DNA of 64,000 bases from an uncultured Aquimarina sp. (GCF_947500065.1 NZ_CANMQT010000002.1:930001-994000); one strand, 5' to 3'; positions 51,153-60,565 are shown, counted from the stretch's first letter. Notes: generated by a model not told the origin, from the letters alone. A program made the numbers and translations.

Positions 51153-51905
51153 ATGTTAGAAATTAAGGATTTACACGCTAGCGTTGAAGATAAGGAGATC
51201 TTAAAAGGTCTTAACCTAAATGTAAAAGCTGGAGAAGTTCACGCAATAATGGGTCCAAACGGTGCTGGAAAAAGTACATTAGCCAGTATTATTGCGGGAA
51301 AAGAAGAATATGAAGTGACAGAAGGTAACATTCTTTTAAATGGTGAAGATATAGAAGAATTAGCAGCAGAGGAAAGAGCTCATAAAGGCGTTTTTCTTTC
51401 GTTTCAATATCCTGTAGAAATTCCTGGAGTTACTGTTACTAACTTTATGAAAACAGCAATTAATGAAACAAGAAAGGCACAAGGACTAGAGGAAATGCCT
51501 GCAAAGGATATGCTGAAGAAAATTCGAGAAAAATCTGAATTATTAGATATCGATCGTAAATTTTTATCTCGTTCTCTTAACCAAGGGTTCTCTGGTGGAG
51601 AGAAAAAACGTAATGAAATATTCCAGATGGCGATGATGGAGCCTAAATTGGCTATTTTGGATGAAACAGATTCGGGATTAGATATTGATGCTTTACGTAT
51701 TGTAGCTAATGGTGTAAACAAACTAAAAAGTAAAGACAATGCTGTTATTGTAATTACTCACTATCAGCGTTTATTGGAGCATATAGTACCTGATTTTGTA
51801 CACGTTTTATATGATGGAAAAATAGTAAAGTCGGGAACTAAAGAATTAGCTTTAGAATTAGAAGAAAAAGGATACGATTGGATTAAAGAAGAGATAAACG
51901 CATAG
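51153..51905 (+). CDS. sufC: Fe-S assembly ATPase SufC
   Basis: ABC-type ATPase of the SufBCD scaffold, 250 residues. Walker A GPNGAGKST is at residues 34-42, the signature region is RSLNQGFSGGEKKRNEI, and Walker B is AILDETDSGLD. The H-loop follows in VIVITHYQRLL. ATP hydrolysis remodels SufB/SufD for cluster assembly. It sits 2 bp upstream of sufD. Confidence 0.97.
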   Translation: MLEIKDLHASVEDKEILKGLNLNVKAGEVHAIMGPNGAGKSTLASIIAGKEEYEVTEGNILLNGEDIEELAAEERAHKGVFLSFQYPVEIPGVTVTNFMKTAINETRKAQGLEEMPAKDMLKKIREKSELLDIDRKFLSRSLNQGFSGGEKKRNEIFQMAMMEPKLAILDETDSGLDIDALRIVANGVNKLKSKDNAVIVITHYQRLLEHIVPDFVHVLYDGKIVKSGTKELALELEEKGYDWIKEEINA

Positions 51906-51907
51906 TT

Positions 51908-53221
51908 ATGGAGCTGAAAGAAAAATTAATATCTTCTTTTCTTGCTTTTGAAAACACAGTAGATGTAGATGCTCCTGTTCATGATATCAGAAGTCAAGCT
52001 ATAAAAGTATTTGAAGAAAAGGGCTTCCCTACTAAAAAGGAAGAAGCTTGGAAGTATACTTCACTAAATGCTATTTTGAAGCATGATTATAGTATTTTTC
52101 CAAAAGAAGAAAATGCACTAGAATTTAAAGATGTAAAAAAATACTTCCTTTACGATCTAGACACTTATAAAATTGTATTTATTGATGGTAAATATTCTTC
52201 CCATTTATCAGAAACTACTCACGACAAGATTGATGTTTGTTTAATGTCTTCGGCGCTGAGTCATGAAAAGTACAAGCCTATTATTGACAATTATTTTAAT
52301 AAAATTGCTCCTGAAGACGGTCTTACTTCTTTAAATACCGCTTTTTCTAAAGAAGGAGCTTATATTTATATCTCTAAGAATAAACAAGCAGACAAGCCAA
52401 TACAAATCATTCATTTTTCTACAGGAAAAGAATCAACACAACTTCTACAACCTCGTAATCTTATTGTAGTTGAAGAAAATTCACATGTACAGATTATTGA
52501 ACGTCATCAAAGTTTGACTGCTAATCCAGTTTTAACAAACTCGGTTACAGAGATTTTTGCTGATAAGCGAGCCTTTGTAGATTACTACAAAATCCAGAAT
52601 GACAATGAAAATGCTTCGCTGATTGACAATACATATATTGAGCAACAAGCGCAGAGTGTAGCATCAGTGCATACCTTTGCTTTTGGAGGAAATGTGACCA
52701 GAAATAATTTAAATTTCTATCAGAAAGGAGAAGGAATTGATTCTATCCTTAATGGAGTTACTATTATAGAAGGTAAGCAACATGTGGATCACAATACATT
52801 AGTGCACCATACTGAGCCTAATTGCGAAAGCCATCAGGATTATAAAGGTATTTTCGATGAAAGAGCAACGGGAGTATTTAATGGTAAAATCATTGTAAAC
52901 AAAGAGGCTCAAAAAACCAATGCTTTTCAATCTAATAATAATATTTTATTAAGTGATAAAGCAACTATTAATTCTAAACCTCAGCTAGAGATTTTTGCGG
53001 ATGATGTAAAATGTTCTCACGGTTGTACCATCGGTCAATTAGATGAGCAAGCTTTGTTCTATATGAGATCTCGAGGGATAGGTGAAAAAGAAGCAAGAGC
53101 ATTATTAATGTACGCTTTTGCCAATAATGTACTGGAAAGTGTAAAAATACCTCAACTTAAACAACGAATCAATAAGTTGATTGCCAATAAACTTGGAGTA
53201 AATCTTGGATTTGATTTGTAA
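51908..53221 (+). CDS. sufD: Fe-S assembly protein SufD
   Basis: SufB paralogue of 437 residues that completes the SufBC2D complex and helps iron entry. Family stretches are FPTKKEEAWKYTSL near the N-terminus, the beta-helix core (NNLNFYQKGEGIDSILNGV; VDHNTLVHHTEPNC) and the C-terminal DDVKCSHGCTIGQLDEQALFY, RSRGIGEKEARALL. It begins 2 bp after sufC. Downstream the operon is interrupted by a palindromic repeat and an opposing serine hydrolase gene. Confidence 0.96.
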   Translation: MELKEKLISSFLAFENTVDVDAPVHDIRSQAIKVFEEKGFPTKKEEAWKYTSLNAILKHDYSIFPKEENALEFKDVKKYFLYDLDTYKIVFIDGKYSSHLSETTHDKIDVCLMSSALSHEKYKPIIDNYFNKIAPEDGLTSLNTAFSKEGAYIYISKNKQADKPIQIIHFSTGKESTQLLQPRNLIVVEENSHVQIIERHQSLTANPVLTNSVTEIFADKRAFVDYYKIQNDNENASLIDNTYIEQQAQSVASVHTFAFGGNVTRNNLNFYQKGEGIDSILNGVTIIEGKQHVDHNTLVHHTEPNCESHQDYKGIFDERATGVFNGKIIVNKEAQKTNAFQSNNNILLSDKATINSKPQLEIFADDVKCSHGCTIGQLDEQALFYMRSRGIGEKEARALLMYAFANNVLESVKIPQLKQRINKLIANKLGVNLGFDL

Positions 53222-53231
53222 TTAAAATAAC

Positions 53232-53264
53232 AGACCTGTCAGATTTTAAAAACCTGACAGGTCT
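53232..53264. repeat. Palindromic element after sufD
   Basis: Perfect 11-bp arms AGACCTGTCAG/CTGACAGGTCT (53232-53242 and 53254-53264) with an 11-base AT loop and no T-run. From memory, similar ACCTGTCAGGTTTT-type palindromes recur between genes of Bacteroidota; here it may act as a weak terminator between convergent genes. Confidence 0.55.
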
Positions 53265-53307
53265 CATCATACTATTCTCTACCTCTTCATATATTTGTTG
53301 AGGTTTT

Positions 53308-54660
53308 TTATTTTACAGAAGCTACTATTTCTTTTAAAAATGTATTAAAATCCACACCGGCATCACCAATCAACCCGAAACGCACAATAACTAAATCCTT
53401 AGAAGGGATAATAAATACACGCTGTCCCTGAAAACCATTAGCAGAATACATATCTCTGGGAGCATCCGGATAAAAACCTCCTGCATTGAGCCAAAAATGA
53501 CCGCCATAATCTCCCTCTGATGTTGGACTTGGAGTCGTTACATAATCCACCCAATCAGCATTAAAAATTTGTTCCCCGTTCCAATTTCCTTTACGCAGAT
53601 ATAATAAACCGAATTTTGCCCAATCTCTAACCGTTGCCCAGGCATAAGAAGACCCTACATAATTACCAGCCATATCCGTCTCAATAAGCATAGAACGCAT
53701 TCCTATTTTATCAATAAACTCACGATACGGAAAATCAAGATATTCTTGATAAGTATCAAACTGTTTTCTCAAAATCCCTGATAGTAAATTCGTAACACCA
53801 GATGAGTAATACCAATATTCATTAGGCTTATAAATTGCCTCTTTATCGATCTGAGCGATTGTCATATCTTCATCTATATATAACATGGTTGTAGCGTCAG
53901 AAATGGATCCATAATCTTCGTCCCAGGCTAGTCCGCAATTCATCTGTAATAAATTATGAATGGTTATCTCCCTTCTTTCATCTCTCTGCCATTCTTTTAT
54001 GGGTGCTTTCTCATTAATATCAATCTTGCCTTGCTTTTGCAATACTCCATAATTGGTGGCCAATACACTCTTAGTCATAGACCATCCCAGTAAAATCGAG
54101 TTCTGATCTAAACCATCTGCATACTTCTCTGCGATAATCTGATCTTTATGAATAACTAAAACCGCTCGTGTTTTTTTGATACTTTCTCCTTCTTTATCAA
54201 AAATTGAAGTAACGGTAGTATCTATTTTATGATAATCAACCGTATCAAAAATAGTATCCTTCTGTGGTAAATCTCCATACGGGAAAGATAAGTTAGTTGC
54301 GTTTTTACTTCTATTGGGTACTAAATAAGGAGCTGTTTCATCAAAATCATCATCAATTAATACACTCCCTAATCCTTCTCTATAAATCGCTTTTCTTTCT
54401 TTTAACCCAAAAACGGATGCGATTGCAGATTTTTCAGTTGTAAGAACCTCATCATCTGCTAGGTTAACTGGAGCGAAATTATTGTCATTAATATCCGTAA
54501 ATTCTACACTACGATTTCCAATAAAAACAGATGAAGCCATATTCTTCGCAGAATATCCAGTAAGGATCGTTAGTTTAGGGTAATTCCAAAAAGCAGCTAC
54601 AACAAAGACCCCAATCAATCCTATAAATACTACCCCTAATTTTTTTTTAAATCCTTTCAT
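53308..54660 (-). CDS. Serine hydrolase (class C beta-lactamase-like)
   Basis: A 450-residue exported hydrolase. The N-terminal hydrophobic segment (residues 8-24) is a signal anchor. The SxxK motif is SMTK with Ser194 and Lys197. A YSS sequence (YYSSGVTN) stands where YxN is expected, and the third motif area is near YGGHFW. This architecture (GWSMTKSVLATNYGVL) is typical of the beta-lactamase/D-aminopeptidase superfamily, which mostly acts on esters or peptides rather than drugs. It lies in opposite orientation between sufD and sufS, splitting the SUF cluster. Confidence 0.88.
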   Translation of the reverse strand: MKGFKKKLGVVFIGLIGVFVVAAFWNYPKLTILTGYSAKNMASSVFIGNRSVEFTDINDNNFAPVNLADDEVLTTEKSAIASVFGLKERKAIYREGLGSVLIDDDFDETAPYLVPNRSKNATNLSFPYGDLPQKDTIFDTVDYHKIDTTVTSIFDKEGESIKKTRAVLVIHKDQIIAEKYADGLDQNSILLGWSMTKSVLATNYGVLQKQGKIDINEKAPIKEWQRDERREITIHNLLQMNCGLAWDEDYGSISDATTMLYIDEDMTIAQIDKEAIYKPNEYWYYSSGVTNLLSGILRKQFDTYQEYLDFPYREFIDKIGMRSMLIETDMAGNYVGSSYAWATVRDWAKFGLLYLRKGNWNGEQIFNADWVDYVTTPSPTSEGDYGGHFWLNAGGFYPDAPRDMYSANGFQGQRVFIIPSKDLVIVRFGLIGDAGVDFNTFLKEIVASVK

Positions 54661-54715
54661 TGTGTAAAGTGTTAAATCCTTTTAAAAATAAACAATATCA
54701 CGTAAAAATAGTTGC

Positions 54716-54723
54716 TATTTTTG
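54716..54723 (+). promoter_or_regulatory. Candidate -7 box for sufS
   Basis: TATTTTTG matches TAnnTTTG, 15 bp before the chosen sufS start at 54739. If real, it excludes the in-frame ATG at 54712. No good -33 box. Confidence 0.3.
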
Positions 54724-54738
54724 CAGAAAGAAATTGAT

Positions 54739-55953
54739 ATGTTAGATGTACAGAAAATACGAGAAGATTTTCCAATTCTTAAGAGAGAAGTAAACGGAAA
54801 ACCTTTAGTATATTTTGATAATGCTGCCACATCCCAAACTCCTCAAGTGGTAATTGATGCGATAGTAGATTATTATAGTAATTATAATGCTAATATTCAT
54901 CGTGGAGTACATACATTATCACAGGAAGCTACAGATGCTTACGAAATTGCTCGTAAAAAAGTACAAAACCACTTTAATGCAGAACATGCTCACGAGATCA
55001 TACTAACTTCTGGAACAACGCACAGTATTAATATTGTAGCTACGGGTTTCACCAACTTACTTACTAAAGGTGATGAGATTATCGTTTCGGCTTTGGAGCA
55101 CCACTCTAATATTGTGCCCTGGCAAATGCTTTGCGAAAGAACTGGAGCTGTTCTTAAGGTTATTCCTATGAATGTAGAAGGAGAACTCGTAATGGATGTG
55201 TATGATCAATTACTTTCTGAAAAAACCAAACTGGTTTTCACCAATCATATCTCTAATGCCTTAGGCACTATTAATCCTATAGAAGAGATTATACAAAAAG
55301 CTCATAATGTCGGCGCTGCAGTGCTTATAGATGGAGCGCAGTCTTGTCCACATATTAAACCTGATGTTCAGGATCTGGATGTAGATTTTTATGTAGCTTC
55401 TGCTCATAAACTTTGTGGACCAACAGGTGTAGGTTTACTATACGGAAAATCAGCATGGTTGAACAAACTACCTCCTTACCAAGGAGGAGGAGAAATGATC
55501 GATCAAGTCACATTCGAAAAAACAACATACGCTGGTCTTCCTCATAAATTTGAAGCCGGAACACCAAATATTTGCGGAGGTATCGCATTTGGAGTTGCCT
55601 TAGACTATATGAATAGTATTGGTTTTGATAATATTGCTGAGTATGAAAATGAACTATTAGACTATGGAACTAAAAAACTTTTGGAAATCGAAGGTTTAAG
55701 AATCTATGGAACTTCTAAACACAAAACCTCTGTTATCTCCTTTAATATAGACAATATCCATCCGTATGATATAGGTTCTATTGTGGACAAATTAGGTGTT
55801 GCTGTTCGTACTGGTCATCATTGTGCACAACCAATTATGGATTTTTATAAAATCCCAGGAACGATTCGCGCTTCTTTTTCTTTTTATAACACCAAAGAAG
55901 AGATCGATATTCTGGTTGCATCGGTTAAAAAAGCGAAAATGATGCTTTCTTAA
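54739..55953 (+). CDS. sufS: Cysteine desulfurase SufS
   Basis: PLP enzyme (group II NifS-like) that frees sulfur from cysteine for Fe-S assembly. With the start MLDVQKIREDFPIL (54739) it has 404 residues. The PLP lysine is Lys224 (SAHKLCGPTG) and the persulfide cysteine is Cys362 (RTGHHCAQP), the short-loop SufS type that depends on SufE. An upstream ATG at 54712 adds nine unconserved residues. The gene stands apart from sufBCD because of the inserted serine hydrolase and probably has its own promoter. Confidence 0.95.
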   Translation: MLDVQKIREDFPILKREVNGKPLVYFDNAATSQTPQVVIDAIVDYYSNYNANIHRGVHTLSQEATDAYEIARKKVQNHFNAEHAHEIILTSGTTHSINIVATGFTNLLTKGDEIIVSALEHHSNIVPWQMLCERTGAVLKVIPMNVEGELVMDVYDQLLSEKTKLVFTNHISNALGTINPIEEIIQKAHNVGAAVLIDGAQSCPHIKPDVQDLDVDFYVASAHKLCGPTGVGLLYGKSAWLNKLPPYQGGGEMIDQVTFEKTTYAGLPHKFEAGTPNICGGIAFGVALDYMNSIGFDNIAEYENELLDYGTKKLLEIEGLRIYGTSKHKTSVISFNIDNIHPYDIGSIVDKLGVAVRTGHHCAQPIMDFYKIPGTIRASFSFYNTKEEIDILVASVKKAKMMLS

Positions 55954-56127
55954 CATTTTATTAGCAAACTAATGAATGTTAGTTAGTTAACATTTAATTA
56001 TGTTAATTTTTACAGTTTTTAAGTATAAAGTTTGTGATTTTTCTGTAGAAATTTAAAAGTATTATGCTTGCATAGTATCTGTTTTAGGGATAGTTTTACG
56101 TAACTAACCAATAAATAGATTACGCAA

Positions 56128-57276
56128 ATGAAAAATTTTTTCTTCACACTACTCGCTTTTACCCTAATGACTACCAGTGCTATAGCTCAATATGGCGTTG
56201 ATTCAAGTTCCAAAACATTTAGAGATGCCGATCGCAGAAACCGTAGAGTTAATGCAAGAATTTATTATCCTACTACGGCTCAAGGAAATCAATATGAGAT
56301 TGCGGAAGGACAATTTCCTGTTATCATTCTCGGTCACGGTTTCCTCATGGGATCTGATGCTTATCAAAACTTTTATGATACTTTAGTTCCTAGAGGATAC
56401 ATTGTCGTTTTTGTTAACACAGAAGGTTCTTTTTTCGCAAATCACAGAGCATTCTCTGAGGATCTTGCTTTTATGGTTAATGCTATTCAAGGAGAAAACG
56501 ATAATACAAGCTCCGTACTTTATCAATCCGTAGCGGATAAAAGTGCTTTAATTGGCCATTCGATGGGTGGTGGAGCCGCTACTGTAGCTGCCTCTCTTAC
56601 CGATGTAGAAACATTAGTAACCTTTGCTCCTGCTACCTTACGATTTGACACATTAACACCAGCTTCTCAGGTAACCACGGATGCCATTGTTTTTTCTGGA
56701 AGTGGCGATGCAGTAACTCCTGCTGATGAAAATCACATTCCAATTTATAATAGTCTAGGTTCATCTTGTAAGTATTTCATTAATATTTTAGGTGGTGCAC
56801 ATTGTTATTATGCAAACAGCAACTTCGCTTGTGATTTTGGAGAAAATAGTTCTTCTGGAGATATTCAGATTACAAGAGATGAACAACAGGAAATAGTATT
56901 CAATTTTCTTAATTCTTGGTTCGACTATAAGTTAAAAGGTGATTCAAGTGCAGAACAGCAATTTACTAACGACTTACAATCATCTGATGATATCACACAT
57001 GAAAATGATTGTGCAGAAGGAGTTAATACGTTATCGTCTGTAGAAAATGAACCTACCATTTTAATTACTCCTAATCCAGCATCAAGAAAAGTGACGATTG
57101 GAACTAAGAATCAAAAATCATTTGAAAAGATCGAATTTTATAACCAACAAGGAGTTCGAATATTTACTTCATTTAACAACGAAATAGATACTTCAAACCT
57201 AAAATCAGGTAGTTATATCGTAAAAATATTCACCAAAAACACAGTTACTACCAAGCAATTAATTATTCAAAATTAA
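56128..57276 (+). CDS. T9SS-secreted alpha/beta hydrolase (dienelactone hydrolase/cutinase-like)
   Basis: A 382-residue secreted hydrolase with signal peptide ending AIAQ. The nucleophile elbow is GHSMGGG (Ser145), the acid is Asp194 (SGSGDAVTP) and the base His225 (GGAHCYY). A T9SS type A tail is present at about 311-382 (ITPNPASRKVTIG; GSYIVKIFTKN). The Ser-Met-Gly-Gly-Gly elbow and fold resemble the cutinase-like/polyesterase group, several of which in Bacteroidota carry a T9SS tail. Activity on polyesters is speculation; ordinary lipase, esterase or dienelactone hydrolase activity is equally possible. It sits between sufS and sufE. Confidence 0.82.
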   Translation: MKNFFFTLLAFTLMTTSAIAQYGVDSSSKTFRDADRRNRRVNARIYYPTTAQGNQYEIAEGQFPVIILGHGFLMGSDAYQNFYDTLVPRGYIVVFVNTEGSFFANHRAFSEDLAFMVNAIQGENDNTSSVLYQSVADKSALIGHSMGGGAATVAASLTDVETLVTFAPATLRFDTLTPASQVTTDAIVFSGSGDAVTPADENHIPIYNSLGSSCKYFINILGGAHCYYANSNFACDFGENSSSGDIQITRDEQQEIVFNFLNSWFDYKLKGDSSAEQQFTNDLQSSDDITHENDCAEGVNTLSSVENEPTILITPNPASRKVTIGTKNQKSFEKIEFYNQQGVRIFTSFNNEIDTSNLKSGSYIVKIFTKNTVTTKQLIIQN

Positions 57277-57633
57277 TTTTTTTTCATTTAATTTAATTTG
57301 ATTAACAGTGTCCCGAATGGTGTATAAAAGTTATACACTGTTTGGGGCTATTTTGTTTCTTACAATAGACTATTCTAATCATTATTGCATTTAAAAACTA
57401 TAGGATAAACACTTCCTTTGTTTTGATCATAACAACCTTCCCGAAGAGTTAAAAGCATTAATAAATACTATTTCATCATCGACAGAGAGTATAGAACAAC
57501 TAGATTTGGTAATTTAATTTATCGTTCTTTCGTCCATCAAAATAAATTGGTTTAATAATCAATTTTTAGTTCATATTGAAAACCTTGATTATGCCCGTTT
57601 CTTATTGTATTTTTACACAAAAATTGTAAGCAT
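57277..57633. other. 357-bp gap between T9SS hydrolase and sufE
   Basis: Holds a hairpin terminator (57306-57360) and then AT-rich DNA. A plus-strand frame without ATG, from 57407 to a TAA at 57519 (reading in parts FDHNNLPEELKALIN and STESIEQLDLVI), looks protein-like and may be a remnant. The rest shows no gene or promoter that I can support. Confidence 0.4.
57306..57360 (+). terminator. Terminator after T9SS hydrolase gene
   Basis: Two stacked stems: outer CCCGAA/TTTGGG (one wobble; 57312-57317 and 57341-57346), inner GTGTATA/TATACAC (57320-57326 and 57332-57338). A T-rich stretch follows. It begins about 30 bp after the stop. Confidence 0.6.
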
Positions 57634-58056
57634 ATGTCTATACAAGAACTTCAGGAAGAGATTGTTGATGAATTCAGCATGTTTGATGATTGGATGCAAC
57701 GTTATGAGTATATGATTGATCTTGGTAAATCCCTTCCTTTAATCGAAGAGAAATACAAAATTGATGAAAATATAATAAAAGGTTGTCAGAGTAAAGTTTG
57801 GGTCCATGCAGAAATGGAGGATGACAAAATTGAATTTACAGCAGACAGTGATGCTATTATAACCAAAGGTATTATTGCCATTCTAATTAGAGTGTTTTCT
57901 GGTCAACATCCAAAAGATATTATAGACGCCAATACCGCTTTTATAGATGAAATTGGTCTAAAAGAGCATCTATCACCAACCAGAGCAAATGGATTGGTAA
58001 GTATGATCAAGCAATTAAAAATGTATGCCATTGCATACCAAACCCAATTAAGTTAA
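57634..58056 (+). CDS. sufE: SufE family sulfur acceptor
   Basis: A 140-residue cytoplasmic protein that takes the persulfide from SufS. The sulfur-accepting Cys51 is in IIKGCQSKVWV, the family hallmark. The N-terminal EIVDEFSMFDDWMQRYEYMIDLGKSLP, in parts, is typical. It heads a second SUF segment with the DUF59 gene (51 bp downstream). Confidence 0.95.
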   Translation: MSIQELQEEIVDEFSMFDDWMQRYEYMIDLGKSLPLIEEKYKIDENIIKGCQSKVWVHAEMEDDKIEFTADSDAIITKGIIAILIRVFSGQHPKDIIDANTAFIDEIGLKEHLSPTRANGLVSMIKQLKMYAIAYQTQLS

Positions 58057-58107
58057 TTCGTCTTTTACTGTCAGGATTTACCAAAAATAGACGACTAAAA
58101 ATATACT

Positions 58108-58434
58108 ATGAGTGAGACTAATATAGATACAACAGAGCTTGGAGAAAAAATTGTACGAGTTCTGAAAACAATTTATGACCCTGAAATTCCTGTAGATATA
58201 TATGAATTGGGATTAATATATGATGTTTTTGTTAATGAGGATTATGATGTAAAAATTCTTATGACACTTACATCTCCTAATTGCCCTGTTGCAGAGTCTC
58301 TGCCTGAGGAAGTGAAAGAGAAGGTAAAATCTTTGGATGCTGTAAATGATGTAGAATTAGAACTTACCTTTGAACCAACCTGGACACAAGATCTAATGAG
58401 TGAAGAAGCAAAGTTAGAGTTAGGAATGTTATAG
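58108..58434 (+). CDS. SUF-associated DUF59/MIP18 protein
   Basis: A 108-residue protein of the DUF59/PaaD/MIP18 group found in SUF operons. Recognisable stretches are IYDPEIPVDIYELGLIYDV and TLTSPNCPVAESLPEEV, with the reactive Cys of the TSPNCP motif. It is thought to help deliver or mature Fe-S clusters. It lies between sufE (51 bp) and the thioesterase (67 bp) in the plus-strand run. Confidence 0.92.
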   Translation: MSETNIDTTELGEKIVRVLKTIYDPEIPVDIYELGLIYDVFVNEDYDVKILMTLTSPNCPVAESLPEEVKEKVKSLDAVNDVELELTFEPTWTQDLMSEEAKLELGML

Positions 58435-58501
58435 GTTTCGAATAATTATTTTACCTATTACAAACTTTACTACATTTTCTTAAACCTGACATACAACAGA
58501 A

Positions 58502-58942
58502 ATGAGCCTGGAACACTATCGTAAATTAGAAAAGATGTATTTGCATGCAAATATCAATACCAAAATCTATGATACAACTACGGTCAAAATTTCGGAAGGA
58601 ATATCAGAGATTGGGTTGACTATATCAGAAAAATATTTCCACGCGTTAGGAGCAATACACGGTTCTGTATATTTTAAAATGTTGGATGATGCTGCATTCT
58701 TTGCCGTAAATTCTTTAGTTCAGGATGCTTTTGTACTTACCACATCCTTCACTATTAATTTAGTGCGCCCAATAGATAGTGGTATTATTAAAGCTATTGG
58801 AAAAATAAAATTCAAATCCAGAAATCTCTATGTTGCTGAATCCATTTTATATAGTGAAGATGGTAAAGAAATTGGTTTTGGAACTGGTAATTTTGCCAAA
58901 AGCAACATTGCACTAACCGATAAAATAGGGTATAAAATCTAA
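58502..58942 (+). CDS. PaaI-type hotdog-fold thioesterase
   Basis: A 146-residue hotdog-fold protein. The helix region ALGAIHGSVYFKMLDDAAFFAVNS holds the HGG-type turn (here HGS) and Asp, typical of the PaaI/YdiI acyl-CoA thioesterase family. The strand VLTTSFTINLVRPIDSG and GFGTGNFAKS complete the fold. The acyl substrate is unknown. It starts 67 bp after the DUF59 gene and 4 bp before DUF2480, so it is part of the unit. Confidence 0.85.
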   Translation: MSLEHYRKLEKMYLHANINTKIYDTTTVKISEGISEIGLTISEKYFHALGAIHGSVYFKMLDDAAFFAVNSLVQDAFVLTTSFTINLVRPIDSGIIKAIGKIKFKSRNLYVAESILYSEDGKEIGFGTGNFAKSNIALTDKIGYKI

Positions 58943-58946
58943 AACG

Positions 58947-59456
58947 ATGGCAGAAGAAATTATCAATAGAGTTGCTAATAATAAAAATCTAATCACCATT
59001 AATCTGGAAGACTATTATCCAGAAGGAGAACGTCTATTGTTTGATATAAAAGACTGGCTTTTTGAAGGTTTTATTCTTCGCGAAAAAGACTTCAGAGAAA
59101 ACGTGTCTAATCATGATTGGAGTCAATATCAGAGTAAGTATGTTGCGCTACACTGCTCAACAGATGCTATTATTCCAGGTTGGGCATATCTTTTATTAAC
59201 AAGTGAGTTAATCCCTTTTGCCAAAAAAGTTGCTGTTGGCTCCTTAGAAGACATAGAAACGATTCTTTTTACACATATTATCAATACGCTGGATGTTTCA
59301 GAATATCAAGACAAGTTTCTGATCATTAAAGGATGTGCTAATAAACCTGTTCCTGAAAGTGCCTACATAGAACTCATCCAAAAATTGCAGCCAATTGCGA
59401 AAAGCATCATGTATGGAGAAGCTTGTTCCTCTGTACCTCTATTCAAGAGGAAATAG
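58947..59456 (+). CDS. DUF2480 family protein
   Basis: A 169-residue cytoplasmic protein of a Bacteroidota-specific family commonly found beside SUF genes. Typical stretches are IINRVANNKNLITINLEDYYP in parts, IKDWLFEGFILREKDFR, VALHCSTDAIIPGWAYLL and IKGCANKPVPESAYI. Conserved Cys residues near HCSTDA and KGCANK could bind a metal or cluster (inference). No biochemical role is established. It closes the SUF-linked run. Confidence 0.88.
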   Translation: MAEEIINRVANNKNLITINLEDYYPEGERLLFDIKDWLFEGFILREKDFRENVSNHDWSQYQSKYVALHCSTDAIIPGWAYLLLTSELIPFAKKVAVGSLEDIETILFTHIINTLDVSEYQDKFLIIKGCANKPVPESAYIELIQKLQPIAKSIMYGEACSSVPLFKRK

Positions 59457-59539
59457 CTCATTTCATCCCATAAAACTGTTTTTTGTCGAAAATTCTAATT
59501 ACAGTTATATTGAATTAAAGCGAAAAACGTTACTTCAAT

Positions 59540-59547
59540 TATATTTG
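59540..59547 (+). promoter_or_regulatory. Candidate -7 box for first DUF3078 gene
   Basis: TATATTTG matches TAnnTTTG, about 100 bp before the start at 59649, leaving a leader of about 90 bases. The -33 TTG lies too far (27 bp). Confidence 0.4.
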
Positions 59548-59648
59548 CCATCGCAAAATTTTACATAAATCTTGAACTTGTTTTTGCAAAAGTGTGTAGA
59601 TATAAGATGCTTCATATTGTAAAAACAAACTACTTAAAACTATTAATT

Positions 59649-60563
59649 ATGAAAAAAACTTTAGTAACATTAATTCTTATAGTAACTTCTACTGTATTAT
59701 TTGCTCAAGAAGAAACTAAAGAAGAAGGACCAAAAGATGGTTGGACAAGAGCTGGAAATATCAGCTTTATTTTTAATCAATCGGCATTTAATAATGACTG
59801 GCTTGGTGGAGGAACATCTAACATTGCTGGAAATTTAGCATTGTCCTATGACTTCAACTATAGAAAAGGAAGCTTAACATGGGATAATAAAATACTTGCA
59901 GATTATGGTTTAACTAAACTTAAGGATCAAGAATTTACTCGTAAAACTAATGATCGATTTGACTTTAATTCGTTAGTAGGTAAACAACTTAAAGATTCTA
60001 ATTGGTATTATTCATTTTTCTTAAACTTAAGAACTCAATTCGCTCCTGGATATGTGTTTAGTGAAGACGCTGCAGGAAATGAAGTAAGAACAGAAACTAC
60101 TCACATTTTCTCTCCTGCCTATCTTCAGTTTGGACCCGGTATGTTGTGGAAAAAAAGTGATAATCTTAAAGTAAATATAGCACCTGCTACAGCTAGATTT
60201 ATATTTGTTGATAAAGATTTTACAGCAGTAGACCCAACAGACCAGGCGGCATTAGATGCATATGTTCCTTATTTTGGTGTAGATGCTAATGAATCTTCTC
60301 GTTTTGAGTTTGGTGCGTCTATAAACGCATATGCTAAATTCGAAATCATGAAGAATGTGTCTATGGAAAACATTTTGAACCTATATTCTAATTACCTCGA
60401 AGATCCACAAAACGTGGATATTGATTATACAGCTAATGTAGTAATGACAATAAATAAATACTTATCTGCTAATGTTACATTTCAAGCAATTTATGATGAT
60501 AATGCTGTTGGAGCATTTCAGATTAGAGAAGTGTTTGGAATTGGTGTGAATTACGGATTTTAA
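59649..60563 (+). CDS. DUF3078 family outer-membrane-associated protein
   Basis: A 304-residue exported beta-strand-rich protein starting MKKTLVTLILIVTSTVLFAQ. An ATG at 59592 would put 19 residues before the signal. The family pattern SFIFNQSAFNNDWLGGGTSNIAGN, in pieces, and LTWDNKILADYGLTKLK with repeated amphipathic strands to a final aromatic (VNYGF) suggest an outer-membrane beta-barrel-type fold. It has a close paralogue at 61235-62260; a GNAT gene lies between them on the opposite strand. Function unknown. Confidence 0.85.
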   Translation: MKKTLVTLILIVTSTVLFAQEETKEEGPKDGWTRAGNISFIFNQSAFNNDWLGGGTSNIAGNLALSYDFNYRKGSLTWDNKILADYGLTKLKDQEFTRKTNDRFDFNSLVGKQLKDSNWYYSFFLNLRTQFAPGYVFSEDAAGNEVRTETTHIFSPAYLQFGPGMLWKKSDNLKVNIAPATARFIFVDKDFTAVDPTDQAALDAYVPYFGVDANESSRFEFGASINAYAKFEIMKNVSMENILNLYSNYLEDPQNVDIDYTANVVMTINKYLSANVTFQAIYDDNAVGAFQIREVFGIGVNYGF

Positions 60564-60565
60564 TA

